A stretch of DNA of 14,274 bases, taken from contig DBMN01000356.1 in NCBI GenBank assembly GCA_002298965.1, positions 1-14,274 on the forward strand, given 5' to 3'. Position numbers and translations under genes: made by a program. The stretch comes from Rhizobiales bacterium UBA697. Its GTDB lineage: Bacteria > Pseudomonadota > Alphaproteobacteria > Rhizobiales > Ancalomicrobiaceae. Below are positions 1 to 5,961 of this stretch, in pieces. The first letter of the stretch is position 1. The number at the start of each line of letters is the position of its first letter. The notes under the pieces were generated by a model, which was not told the DNA's origin, ran no database searches, and saw only the letters and a list, made by a program, of their open reading frames with translations.

Positions 1-547
1 TCGGCGGCGCGGCCTTGGGGGCCGCGGCAACGGGGGCTGCGGGGACCGGGATGGGGGCGGGCGCCGCGGCGGCCTTCAACCCGCGATCGCGTGAGCACTG
101 CGCCGCCCGATCGATCGCGGCTCCGGCGCCGGCGAGCTTCCAGGTGTTCGCCTTGTTGCCGACGTTGATGGCGAAGGTCTCGAGCTCGCGGAAGGCCTGG
201 AGCTGATCGCCATTGATCGGCATCATCGCCCAGCCCCAGCCGTCCCAGGTGAGGGTGGCCTGTTCGCCGGCGACCTCGAAGCCGTAATAGACCTGCACGG
301 TCTTGGCCGGCCCGAAATGCGGCAGCCCGACCATCCAGCGACGCCCGTCGGTGAAGAGCCGGAGATCGTCCTTGCCGTTGGAGACGATGGCGGCGCAGGC
401 CGTCGGGGTCTTCATGTCGGCGTTGGACCACACCGTCCAGCGGCCGACCTTGACCGACTGCGGATCGAGCGCCAGGGCCGACGTGGCCGCGCCGACGACG
501 AGGGCGGCGGCGAGCACCCCCCGATGGATTCCCAGCCGATCGACCAT
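1..547 (-). CDS. Secreted protein of unknown function (partial, C-terminus beyond left edge)
   Basis: An open minus-strand frame starts at ATG 547 and has no stop before the window edge, giving 182 visible codons. The N-terminus looks like a Sec signal peptide: an Arg/His region, a hydrophobic stretch at about residues 11-26, and an Ala-Leu-Ala site before LDPQ. The mature part (about 27-158) is rich in Trp and aromatic residues, for example WTVWSN and TWDGWGWAMM. It has only two cysteines, at 51 and 151, which could form a disulfide once exported. After residue 158 the chain becomes Ala/Pro-rich, like a flexible linker, so another domain may follow outside the window. A GGGAG-like ribosome site lies upstream of the ATG. 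I do not recognise the family and assign no function. Export to the periplasm or cell surface is inferred from the signal peptide only. Confidence 0.75.
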   Translation of the reverse strand, partial: MVDRLGIHRGVLAAALVVGAATSALALDPQSVKVGRWTVWSNADMKTPTACAAIVSNGKDDLRLFTDGRRWMVGLPHFGPAKTVQVYYGFEVAGEQATLTWDGWGWAMMPINGDQLQAFRELETFAINVGNKANTWKLAGAGAAIDRAAQCSRDRGLKAAAAPAPIPVPAAPVAAAPKAAPP

Positions 548-603
548 CGCGATGTCCCCCGTCTCCCGTTCGGTGACGTAAGGGTCATTGCGTAGGGGCA
601 GGC

Positions 604-609
604 TGTCAA
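604..609 (-). promoter_or_regulatory. Candidate -35 box for the secreted-protein gene
   Basis: A perfect TTGACA reads on the minus strand here, in the 74-nt gap between the hydrolase stop codon and the ATG at 547. No convincing -10 box lies 16-18 nt downstream, so this is only a tentative promoter. Confidence 0.22.
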
Positions 610-621
610 GGGCGCAGAGAA

Positions 622-1407
622 TCAGGCGGCCGACGTAACGGCACCGACCATCGCGTCGATCGTCTTCAGCATCAGATCGATGTCCTCGGGCCGCGACAGG
701 CGGTGGTCGCCGTCGTCGACGAAGGTGATGGTCGCGTCGTCCAACGCCAGACGCTCGCCGATCCGCAGCGCGTGGCGCCACGGCACGCTGGCGTCGCGCT
801 TGCCCTGGAGGATGGCGACCGGACAGCCGGTCTCGATCGTGCCGCCGAGGAGGAGATTGCGCCGCCCGTCCTCGATCAGCCCGCGGGTGATCATGTAGGG
901 CTCGTCGGAATATTCGGACGGTTCCGCGTAGACGCCTTCCTCCAGGATGGTGCGGCGGATCTCCTCGGAGAAGCCGGCCCACATCAGCTCTTCGGTGAAG
1001 TCGGGGGCCGGCGCGATCAGCACCATGCCGGCGACGCGCGTGCCGGCGCGGGCCGTGCGGGCGAGCTCGGCGCGGGCGAGCAGCAGCGCCATCCAGCCGC
1101 CCATCGACGAGCCTATCAGGATCTGCGGACCGGTCGTGGTGGCGAAGACGGCGCTCGCCTCCTCCTGCCAGCGCGAGATCGTGCCGTCGACGAAGCGGCC
1201 GCCGGAGACGCCGTGACCGGAATAGTCGAAACGGGTGACGGCGAGGCCGCGCGCCGCGCCGTGGGCGTCGAGCGCCAGCGCCTTGGAGCCGACCATGTCG
1301 GAGCGGAAGCCGCCGAGCCAGAAGAGGCCGGGTGCGTCGCCCGCCCGCCGCTCGATGGCGATCTCGCGCACCGCCTCGCCCGTGCCGACCGTCAGTCTCT
1401 CGACCAT
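622..1407 (-). CDS. Alpha/beta hydrolase (serine hydrolase/esterase family)
   Basis: A 261-residue protein with the alpha/beta-hydrolase fold signature. The nucleophile elbow GSSMGG is at residues 99-104, with Ser101 as the catalytic serine. The likely acid is Asp205 in QGKRDASVPW, and the likely histidine is His235 in DDGDHRLSRP. An early FDYSGHGVSGG segment (60-70) fits the strand and loop preceding the elbow. There is no signal peptide, so it should be cytoplasmic. The GSSMGGW pattern and overall length recall ABHD10-like esterases/thioesterases, but the substrate cannot be read from sequence. I chose ATG 1407 because GGAGAGAG stands just upstream and the protein then begins at the start of the fold; the same frame stays open upstream for another 58 codons of low-complexity Arg-rich sequence. 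The gene is divergent from infC. Confidence 0.85.
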   Translation of the reverse strand: MVERLTVGTGEAVREIAIERRAGDAPGLFWLGGFRSDMVGSKALALDAHGAARGLAVTRFDYSGHGVSGGRFVDGTISRWQEEASAVFATTTGPQILIGSSMGGWMALLLARAELARTARAGTRVAGMVLIAPAPDFTEELMWAGFSEEIRRTILEEGVYAEPSEYSDEPYMITRGLIEDGRRNLLLGGTIETGCPVAILQGKRDASVPWRHALRIGERLALDDATITFVDDGDHRLSRPEDIDLMLKTIDAMVGAVTSAA

Positions 1408-1545
1408 CGCGCTCTCTCCGTCCGTCCGTCGTCGTGGCGCCGCTCGTATCGGTCGATCGCGCGCGTGGGAAGCACTTTCTTCACCGCGCCGTGGCGATCG
1501 GGCGGCTTCGCGACGCCTCGCCACGCCCGGAAGCGGTCTCGGGCG

Positions 1546-1574
1546 TTGACTTCCCGGCGATTTCGGCGAATTGT
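1546..1574 (+). promoter_or_regulatory. Candidate sigma-70-type promoter for infC
   Basis: TTGACT (1546-1551) is followed after 17 nt by AATTGT (1569-1574). The -35 box is good and the -10 box mediocre. Transcription would start near 1581 and give an infC leader of about 140 nt. Confidence 0.35.
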
Positions 1575-1704
1575 CGAGCAACGGTTCGACGCACCGACCC
1601 TCGTCGGCCGAAAGCCTCGGCGCATCGCGCGCGGGGCTTTCCGTGCAAGGCCCGAGGGGACCGCATCGCCAGCGATCGCGGCCGCCGGTACGTCGACGTC
1701 ATCA

Positions 1705-1710
1705 GAGGAG
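1705..1710 (+). promoter_or_regulatory. Ribosome binding site deciding the infC AUU start
   Basis: GAGGAG ends 9 nt before the ATT at 1720, which is good Shine-Dalgarno spacing. No ATG, GTG or TTG occurs in frame at a suitable distance, so this site selects ATT as the start codon. Confidence 0.75.
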
Positions 1711-1719
1711 ATCACGACC

Positions 1720-2259
1720 ATTCGCCGTCCGTTCCGCGCTCCGCCGCCGCCCAAGGAAGGGCCGCGCATCAACCGAGAGATCCGTGGCGTTCCGCAAATC
1801 CAGCTGATCGACGAAGAAGGCACCAACGTCGGCGTCGTCGCCTTCTACGACGCGCTCGATCGTGCCGAAGAAGCCGGCCTGGATCTCGTCGAAATCGCCC
1901 CGAACTCGGTTCCCCCGGTCTGCAAGCTGCTGGATTACGGCCGCTTCAAGTTCCTGGCCCAGAAGAAGGCCGCCGAGGCGCGCAGGAACCAGAAGGTGGT
2001 CGAGATCAAGGAGATCAAGCTCCGTCCGGGCATCGACGACCACGACTACGACACCAAGATGAAGCAGTCCCGCCGCTTCTTCGAGGAAGGCGACAAGGTC
2101 AAGGTGACCCTGCGCTTCCGCGGCCGCGAGATGGCGCATCAGGATCTCGGTCTGCAGGTTCTCGCCCGCTTCCGCGACGACACCGCCGACATCGCCAAGG
2201 TCGAGGCCGATCCGCGCCTCGAAGGCAAGCAGATGATCATGATTCTGGCGCCGCGCTGA
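1720..2259 (+). CDS. infC: Translation initiation factor IF-3, AUU start codon
   Basis: IF3 binds the 30S subunit, prevents premature 50S joining and helps select initiator tRNA and start codon. The 179-residue product has the N-domain at about 16-85 (INREIRGVPQIQLIDEEG, then AGLDLVEIAPN and PPVCKLLDYG), a Lys/Arg-rich linker (QKKAAEARRNQK), and the C-domain at about 95-179 (KEIKLRPGIDDHDYDTK, VKVTLRFRGREMAH) ending in ILAPR. Starting at ATT gives an N-terminus of M-RRPFRAPPPPKEGPR, matching the RRPF-type beginning I know from rhizobial IF3. The frame is open upstream, but no ATG/GTG/TTG is suitably placed: the nearest upstream is a TTG at 1546, and the first internal ATG is codon 114. AUU starts are known for infC in enterobacteria, where they allow IF3 to repress its own translation; the same is inferred here. 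A terminator follows within about 45 nt. Confidence 0.95.
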   Translation: MRRPFRAPPPPKEGPRINREIRGVPQIQLIDEEGTNVGVVAFYDALDRAEEAGLDLVEIAPNSVPPVCKLLDYGRFKFLAQKKAAEARRNQKVVEIKEIKLRPGIDDHDYDTKMKQSRRFFEEGDKVKVTLRFRGREMAHQDLGLQVLARFRDDTADIAKVEADPRLEGKQMIMILAPR

Positions 2260-2301
2260 GCGGTGCCGGAACGGCCGGCGCCCCTGCCGGCAGAGCCTTC
2301 G

Positions 2302-2326
2302 ACGCCCCGCCTCGGCGGGGCGTTTT
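2302..2326 (+). terminator. Rho-independent terminator after infC
   Basis: A perfect 9-bp GC-rich stem (2302-2310 with 2315-2323) closes a CTCG loop and is followed by a short T run (2323-2326). It begins 43 nt after the infC stop and probably separates infC from the downstream genes. Confidence 0.8.
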
Positions 2327-2374
2327 CCATCCGGCCCCTTCGCGACGCGGCCGGACGACGACGGGGACCGTCCC

Positions 2375-2938
2375 ATGAGCACGACCCTTCGGCAGTTGCG
2401 CTGGCGCACCATCGGCGACGATGCGGCCGTCACCGGCCTCGAACACGTCGAGCTGAAGATCTCCGACAGCCAGATCGCCGCCGAGGGCGTGGCGATCGGC
2501 GGGGCCGGCGAGGCCGCCTTCGGCGCCCGCTGGCGCATCGTCGTCGACGCCGAATGGGCCTGCGTCCGCTCCCTCCACCTCACCCGCCTCGGCGGCCCGA
2601 CGCTGGCGCTGCGCCACGACGGCTACGGCGGCTGGTCGGACGGCGAGGGCAAGCCGCGCAAGGAATTCACCGGCCTCCAGGACTGTCTCGTCGCCGGCTC
2701 GCCCTTCGGCCTGATGGCGCTGGTCAAGCGGCTCGGCAAGAAGGCGGAGAAGGCGCAGAGCCTCGAGGCGATCGTCGTCGACGTCGCCGCCCTCGAGCCG
2801 GTCAAGGCGACGGTGGCGCTGAAGCCGCTCGACGGGGGGAAGAAGCTCGCCGTCACCGTCGGCGACGCGGCCTTCGAGGTCGAACTCGACGACGAGGCGA
2901 CCCCGACCCGCCACGGCGCGGCGATCGCGCTCGCCTGA
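2375..2938 (+). CDS. Putative glycolipid-binding-domain family protein
   Basis: A 187-residue soluble protein without signal peptide or membrane segment. The layout resembles the putative glycolipid-binding family (PF06475, formerly DUF1089). It has an N-terminal RWRTIGDDAAVTGLEHVEL strand, a GARWRIVVDAEWACVRS segment, then LALRHDGYGGWSDGEGKP, a LQDCLVAGSPFGLMALVKRL segment where the family has its conserved Cys-Asp and Pro-Phe positions, and an alternating-strand C-terminal half. Members are thought to form a beta-rich, lipoprotein-carrier-like fold, but their ligand is poorly established and I infer none. The family assignment is from pattern memory. ATG 2375 follows a weak GGGGA element. 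The gene sits between the infC terminator and the rpmI promoter, so it breaks the usual infC-rpmI-rplT run. Its own promoter is unclear; it may depend on read-through from infC. Confidence 0.8.
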   Translation: MSTTLRQLRWRTIGDDAAVTGLEHVELKISDSQIAAEGVAIGGAGEAAFGARWRIVVDAEWACVRSLHLTRLGGPTLALRHDGYGGWSDGEGKPRKEFTGLQDCLVAGSPFGLMALVKRLGKKAEKAQSLEAIVVDVAALEPVKATVALKPLDGGKKLAVTVGDAAFEVELDDEATPTRHGAAIALA

Positions 2939-2961
2939 GACACGGCGCGGTTCGTTCCCCG

Positions 2962-2990
2962 TTGCATTTCCGACATCTTGCGCCTATAAC
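2962..2990 (+). promoter_or_regulatory. Promoter for rpmI-rplT
   Basis: TTGCAT (2962-2967) and TATAAC (2985-2990) are separated by exactly 17 nt, a good match to the alphaproteobacterial housekeeping promoter. Transcription should start near 2997, leaving a leader of about 167 nt before rpmI. Confidence 0.65.
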
Positions 2991-2996
2991 CCCGCG

Positions 2997-3163
2997 GTCT
3001 CGCGAACCGGCCGGCTGATCCAAGGGCATGCCGAGGCGGTTCATGAAGGCTCGAACCCAAAGTCAATTCGGGACACGAGGGTTCACATGCGGTCTGCCGA
3101 TCGCGTGGCCGGTGGTGCTTTCGGGCGCCGCCGTATTCGCGTCCCCAAACTCGAGAGAGCCAA
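2997..3163 (+). promoter_or_regulatory. Long rpmI leader with alternative pairing segments
   Basis: The predicted 5' leader of rpmI-rplT has four alternating complementary segments: GAACCG (3004-3009), CGGTTC (3037-3042), GAACCC (3053-3058) and GGGTTC (3079-3084). Segment 2 can pair with 1 or 3, and segment 3 with 2 or 4, so exclusive structures are possible. In other bacteria L20 represses its own operon by binding the mRNA leader. A similar role here is inference, and the pairings are only 5-6 bp long. Confidence 0.35.
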
Positions 3164-3361
3164 ATGCCCAAGATGAAGACCAAGAGCGGCGCCAAGAAGC
3201 GCTTCAAGCTCACGGCCACCGGCAAGGTGAAGGTCGCTCAGGCCGGCAAGCGCCATGGCATGATCAAGCGGACGACGAAGTTCATTCGCGACGCGCGCGG
3301 CACCACGGTGCTCGCCGAATGCGACGCGAAGATCGTCAAGCAGTTCCTGCCCTACGGCTGA
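3164..3361 (+). CDS. rpmI: 50S ribosomal protein L35
   Basis: A 65-residue, very basic protein beginning MPKMKTKSGAKKRFKLTATGKVK, with the family's KRHGMI segment and a C-terminal FLPYG. Length and N-terminus are those of bacterial L35, a small component of the large ribosomal subunit. GAGAGAG stands just before the ATG at 3164. The gene is followed after 41 nt by rplT on the same strand, the standard rpmI-rplT pair, and both should be transcribed from the promoter near 2962-2990. Confidence 0.97.
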   Translation: MPKMKTKSGAKKRFKLTATGKVKVAQAGKRHGMIKRTTKFIRDARGTTVLAECDAKIVKQFLPYG

Positions 3362-3402
3362 GCCGCACCGCCAGACCCCACCATTCGTAAGGATTACCAG
3401 CC

Positions 3403-3768
3403 ATGGCTCGTGTCAAGCGCGGTGTCACCTCGCACGCCAAGCACAAGAAGGTTCTGAAGGCCGCCAAGGGTTACTACGGCCGCCGGAAGAACACCATCCG
3501 TACCGCCAAGGCGGCCGTCGAGAAGGGCATGATCTATGCCTACCGCGACCGCAAGAACAAGAAGCGCAACTTCCGCGCCCTGTGGATCCAGCGCATCAAC
3601 GCCGGCGTCCGTCAGGTCGCCGAGACGATGACCTATTCGCGCTTCATCGACGGCCTCAACAAGGCCGGCATCGAGGTCGACCGCAAGGTCCTCTCCGATC
3701 TCGCGATCACCCAGCCGGAGGCCTTCAAGGCCCTCGTCGAGAAGGCCCAGGCCGCTCTCGCCGCCTGA
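3403..3768 (+). CDS. rplT: 50S ribosomal protein L20
   Basis: A 121-residue protein with the typical MARVKRGVTSHAKHKKVLK start, the GYYGRRKNTIRTAKAAVEK helix and the RDRKNKKRNFRALWIQRIN core. L20 binds 23S rRNA early in 50S assembly; its N-terminal extension threads into rRNA and its C-terminal globular domain (about 60-118) is the part that represses translation in E. coli. An AAGGA element precedes the ATG at 3403. The gene is co-directional with rpmI and is closed by a strong terminator 21 nt after the stop codon. No unusual residues were noticed. Confidence 0.97.
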   Translation: MARVKRGVTSHAKHKKVLKAAKGYYGRRKNTIRTAKAAVEKGMIYAYRDRKNKKRNFRALWIQRINAGVRQVAETMTYSRFIDGLNKAGIEVDRKVLSDLAITQPEAFKALVEKAQAALAA

Positions 3769-3789
3769 TCGCCCGACCCGGACGGTTCG

Positions 3790-3829
3790 AAAAGCCCCGC
3801 GCGAACTCCGCGCGGGGCTTTTCTTTTTT
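3790..3829 (+). terminator. Strong rho-independent terminator after rplT
   Basis: A perfect 14-bp stem (3790-3803 with 3809-3822), an AACTC loop, and a T-rich tail (TTTTCTTTTTT, 3819-3829). It ends the rpmI-rplT unit. The A run on the 5' side could make it work in both directions. Confidence 0.92.
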
Positions 3830-3903
3830 CCGCCGCCTTCGCCCCCTCTTGCTCGCGCAAGCCGCCCGGTGCATCGAGGGGCGGCGAAACGGGGATCGAC
3901 GGC

Positions 3904-5763
3904 ATGCTGCGGTACAGGAACGACATCGACGGTCTGCGCGCGGTCGCGGTGGTGCCGATCGTGCTCTATCACGCCGGGGTGTCGCAGATTTCCGGCGGCT
4001 TCATCGGCGTCGACGTCTTCTTCGTCATCTCCGGCTTCCTGATCACCTCGATCATGCTCGGCGACATCGAGGCCGGCCGGTTCTCGGTCGTCGCCTTCTG
4101 GGGAAAGCGCATCGTCCGCATCTTCCCGGCGCTCTTCGTCATGCTCGCCGGTGTGATGATCGCGGGCTGCCTCTTTCTCTTCCCCGGCGACCTCCGGGCG
4201 CTCGCCTTCTCGACCGCCGCCGCCGCCGCCTTCGTCTCCAACATCTGGTTCGAGTTCACCACCGGCTATTTCGGCCCGGCGGCCGAGACGCTGCCGCTGC
4301 TCCACACCTGGTCGCTCGGCGTCGAGGACCAGTTCTACATCGTCCACCCGCTCCTCATCGCCGTCGTCCACCGCTTCGCCCCCGACCGGCTGAAGCCGGT
4401 GCTGGTGGTGACGGCGCTGGCCTCGTTTGCGCTCGGCCTGTGGCTCTGCCTGTCGATGCCGGTGCACGGCTTCTACGGGTTGCCCGGACGCGTCTGGGAA
4501 CTGGCGCTCGGCGCGCTGGTCGCCGCCGGTGCGGCGCCTCTGCTCGCCTCGCAGCGCGCCCGTGACATGGCGGCGCTGGGCGGCGCCGGCCTGATCGCGC
4601 TCGGCTACCTGCTGATCCGCCCGACGAGCCTCTTCCCCGTGCCCTGGGGCGCGCTGCCGGCCTTCGGCACGGCGCTGATCATCGCCTATGGCGACGGTGC
4701 GATCACCGCGCGGCTGCTCGCCGCCGGGCCCGTCCGCTTCATCGGCAAGATCTCCTATTCGCTCTACCTCTGGCACTGGCCGATCATCACCTTCTGGCGC
4801 CTGCGCCACGACATGGTGCTGACGCCGGCCGACACGGCGATCGTGGTGACGCTGTCCTTCGCCGCCGCCGTGCTCTCCTATCGCTTCGTCGAACGCCCGA
4901 CGATCGACGGTTTCCGCGGCTTCCGCCCCGGCCGGCTGGTGGCGGGCGGCCTCGTCGGCGTCGGCCTGATCGTCGCGACGGCCGGCGTCGTGCATCTCAA
5001 TGCCGAGAACTGGCGGACCTATCCGCCGGAGGTGCGCAAGGTCGCGTCCTATGCCGACTACACCGCGACCGCCGACCACAGGGCGCAGTTCCTCGACGGC
5101 ACCTGCTTCGTCTCGCTCGGCGAGACCTACCAACGCGACGCCTGCCTGAAGCTCTCGACGACGAAGCCCAACATGCTGGTCTTCGGCGACAGCCACGCCG
5201 CCCAGTACTGGAAGGCGATCGAGGAGCGCTTCCCCGCCTGGAACGTGATGCAGGCGACCGGTGCCGCCTGTCGCGGCCTGTGGAACGTCCGTGCCGAGAG
5301 CCACTGCCTCGGCTTCATGCCGTGGATCCTCGACGACTGGCTGGTGAAGAACCGGATCGACGCGATCATCCTCGCCGGGCGCTGGCTCGACGGCGAGGAC
5401 GATCTGGTCAAGGACACCGTCTCGCGGCTGGTGGCGCGCGGCGTCCCCCTCACGGTGATCGGCCCGACGGTCGAATACGAAGGCGAGATGCCGGCGATCC
5501 TCGCCGACGCCATGATGCGCGGCGATCCGGAACTGGCGGCGAAGAAGCGCGTGATGGAGCGCCGCGACCGCGACGCCGAGATGGCGCCGATCGTCAAGGC
5601 CGCCGGCGCCGTCTGGGTCTCGGCCTGGGACGCCGAATGCCCGGCGGGCCGATGCCGCCTGTTCGACCCCGACGGCGGCCCGATGCACTTCGACTACGGC
5701 CACCTGACGCTTGCCGGCGCGCGGCTTGTGGCGAAGGCGATCCCCGAGCCGGCGAGGAAGTGA
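3904..5763 (+). CDS. Membrane O-acyltransferase with C-terminal SGNH domain (OafA/YrhL type)
   Basis: A 619-residue protein with two modules. Residues 1-365 are an integral-membrane acyltransferase-3 domain with roughly ten or eleven hydrophobic segments. It opens with the signature YRNDIDGLRAVAVVPIVLYH (essential-type His23), then GGFIGVDVFFVISGFLI, FWGKRIVRIFPA, LLHTWSLGVEDQFYIV and SYSLYLWHWPI. Residues 420-612 form a periplasmic SGNH-hydrolase-like domain with the GDSHA block (428-432, Ser430) and the C-terminal catalytic pair Asp597/His600 in HFDYGHLT. Family members move acetyl or other acyl groups onto lipopolysaccharide O-antigen, peptidoglycan or exopolysaccharide; the acceptor here is unknown. 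No glycosyltransferase or polysaccharide genes adjoin it, so the context does not help. ATG 3904 begins the family's normal N-terminus. The gene is convergent with polA and separated from it by palindromic repeats. Confidence 0.92.
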   Translation: MLRYRNDIDGLRAVAVVPIVLYHAGVSQISGGFIGVDVFFVISGFLITSIMLGDIEAGRFSVVAFWGKRIVRIFPALFVMLAGVMIAGCLFLFPGDLRALAFSTAAAAAFVSNIWFEFTTGYFGPAAETLPLLHTWSLGVEDQFYIVHPLLIAVVHRFAPDRLKPVLVVTALASFALGLWLCLSMPVHGFYGLPGRVWELALGALVAAGAAPLLASQRARDMAALGGAGLIALGYLLIRPTSLFPVPWGALPAFGTALIIAYGDGAITARLLAAGPVRFIGKISYSLYLWHWPIITFWRLRHDMVLTPADTAIVVTLSFAAAVLSYRFVERPTIDGFRGFRPGRLVAGGLVGVGLIVATAGVVHLNAENWRTYPPEVRKVASYADYTATADHRAQFLDGTCFVSLGETYQRDACLKLSTTKPNMLVFGDSHAAQYWKAIEERFPAWNVMQATGAACRGLWNVRAESHCLGFMPWILDDWLVKNRIDAIILAGRWLDGEDDLVKDTVSRLVARGVPLTVIGPTVEYEGEMPAILADAMMRGDPELAAKKRVMERRDRDAEMAPIVKAAGAVWVSAWDAECPAGRCRLFDPDGGPMHFDYGHLTLAGARLVAKAIPEPARK

Positions 5764-5780
5764 GGGCGGCGCGACGGGTT

Positions 5781-5830
5781 CCCCTTCTCCCCTCGTGGGA
5801 GAAGGTGGCCCGAAGGGCCGGATGAGGGGG
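5781..5830 (+). repeat. Palindromic repeat unit A (two hairpins)
   Basis: One copy of a two-hairpin repeat. The first stem is CCTTCTCCC/GGGAGAAGG (5783-5791 with 5797-5805), the second GGCCC/GGGCC (5807-5811 with 5815-5819), followed by GGATGAGGGGG. An inverted partner lies at 5886-5937. It resembles dispersed intergenic palindromes common in Hyphomicrobiales genomes and could also terminate transcription of the acyltransferase gene. Confidence 0.75.
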
Positions 5831-5885
5831 CATTCCCTCACGACGGGCCGAGCGATCACGGCGGCTGCGCGCGTGCCGCGCGCCA

Positions 5886-5937
5886 CCCCTCATCCGCCCC
5901 CTGACGGGGGCACCTTCTCCCGCAGGGGGAGAAGGGA
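5886..5937 (-). repeat. Palindromic repeat unit B, inverted copy of unit A
   Basis: Read on the minus strand this has the same order as unit A: a CTTCTCCC/GGGAGAAG hairpin (5927-5934 with 5914-5921), a C5/G5 hairpin (5897-5901 with 5906-5910), then GGATGAGGGG. The tip of the second hairpin differs from unit A, as expected for compensated change in a structured repeat. It starts 25 nt beyond the polA stop and may serve as its terminator. Confidence 0.75.
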
Positions 5938-5961
5938 GGAGCGTGCGGCGCCTCCGCCCCC

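Larger units (their letters stand above)
1408..1719. other. Divergent intergenic region between the hydrolase gene and infC
   Basis: This 312-nt stretch lies between two divergent starts. It must hold the promoters of both genes and the infC leader. Its open frames on both strands encode Arg/Ala/Ser-rich sequence typical of GC-rich chance frames, and I see no believable gene. One promoter candidate and the infC ribosome site are listed separately. Confidence 0.7.

Noticed and set aside
703..1719. Long in-frame upstream extension of infC (339 extra codons)
   Set aside because: It runs antisense across the whole alpha/beta hydrolase gene, has no IF3-related sequence, and is open only because of GC-rich codon structure on the other strand.
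3053..3084. TCGAACCC-like element resembling a tRNA T-arm in the rpmI leader
   Set aside because: No acceptor, D-arm or anticodon arm could be built around it. It is better explained as part of the leader hairpins.
3849..3860. TTGCTCGCGCAA palindrome before the acyltransferase gene
   Set aside because: A 4-bp stem is too short to call an operator or hairpin in DNA of this composition.
3394..5886. 830-codon open frame on the minus strand
   Set aside because: It mirrors rplT and the acyltransferase gene. Its translation is a monotonous Arg/Asp/Glu/Gly/Val-rich composition without domains, typical of antisense shadow frames in GC-rich genomes.
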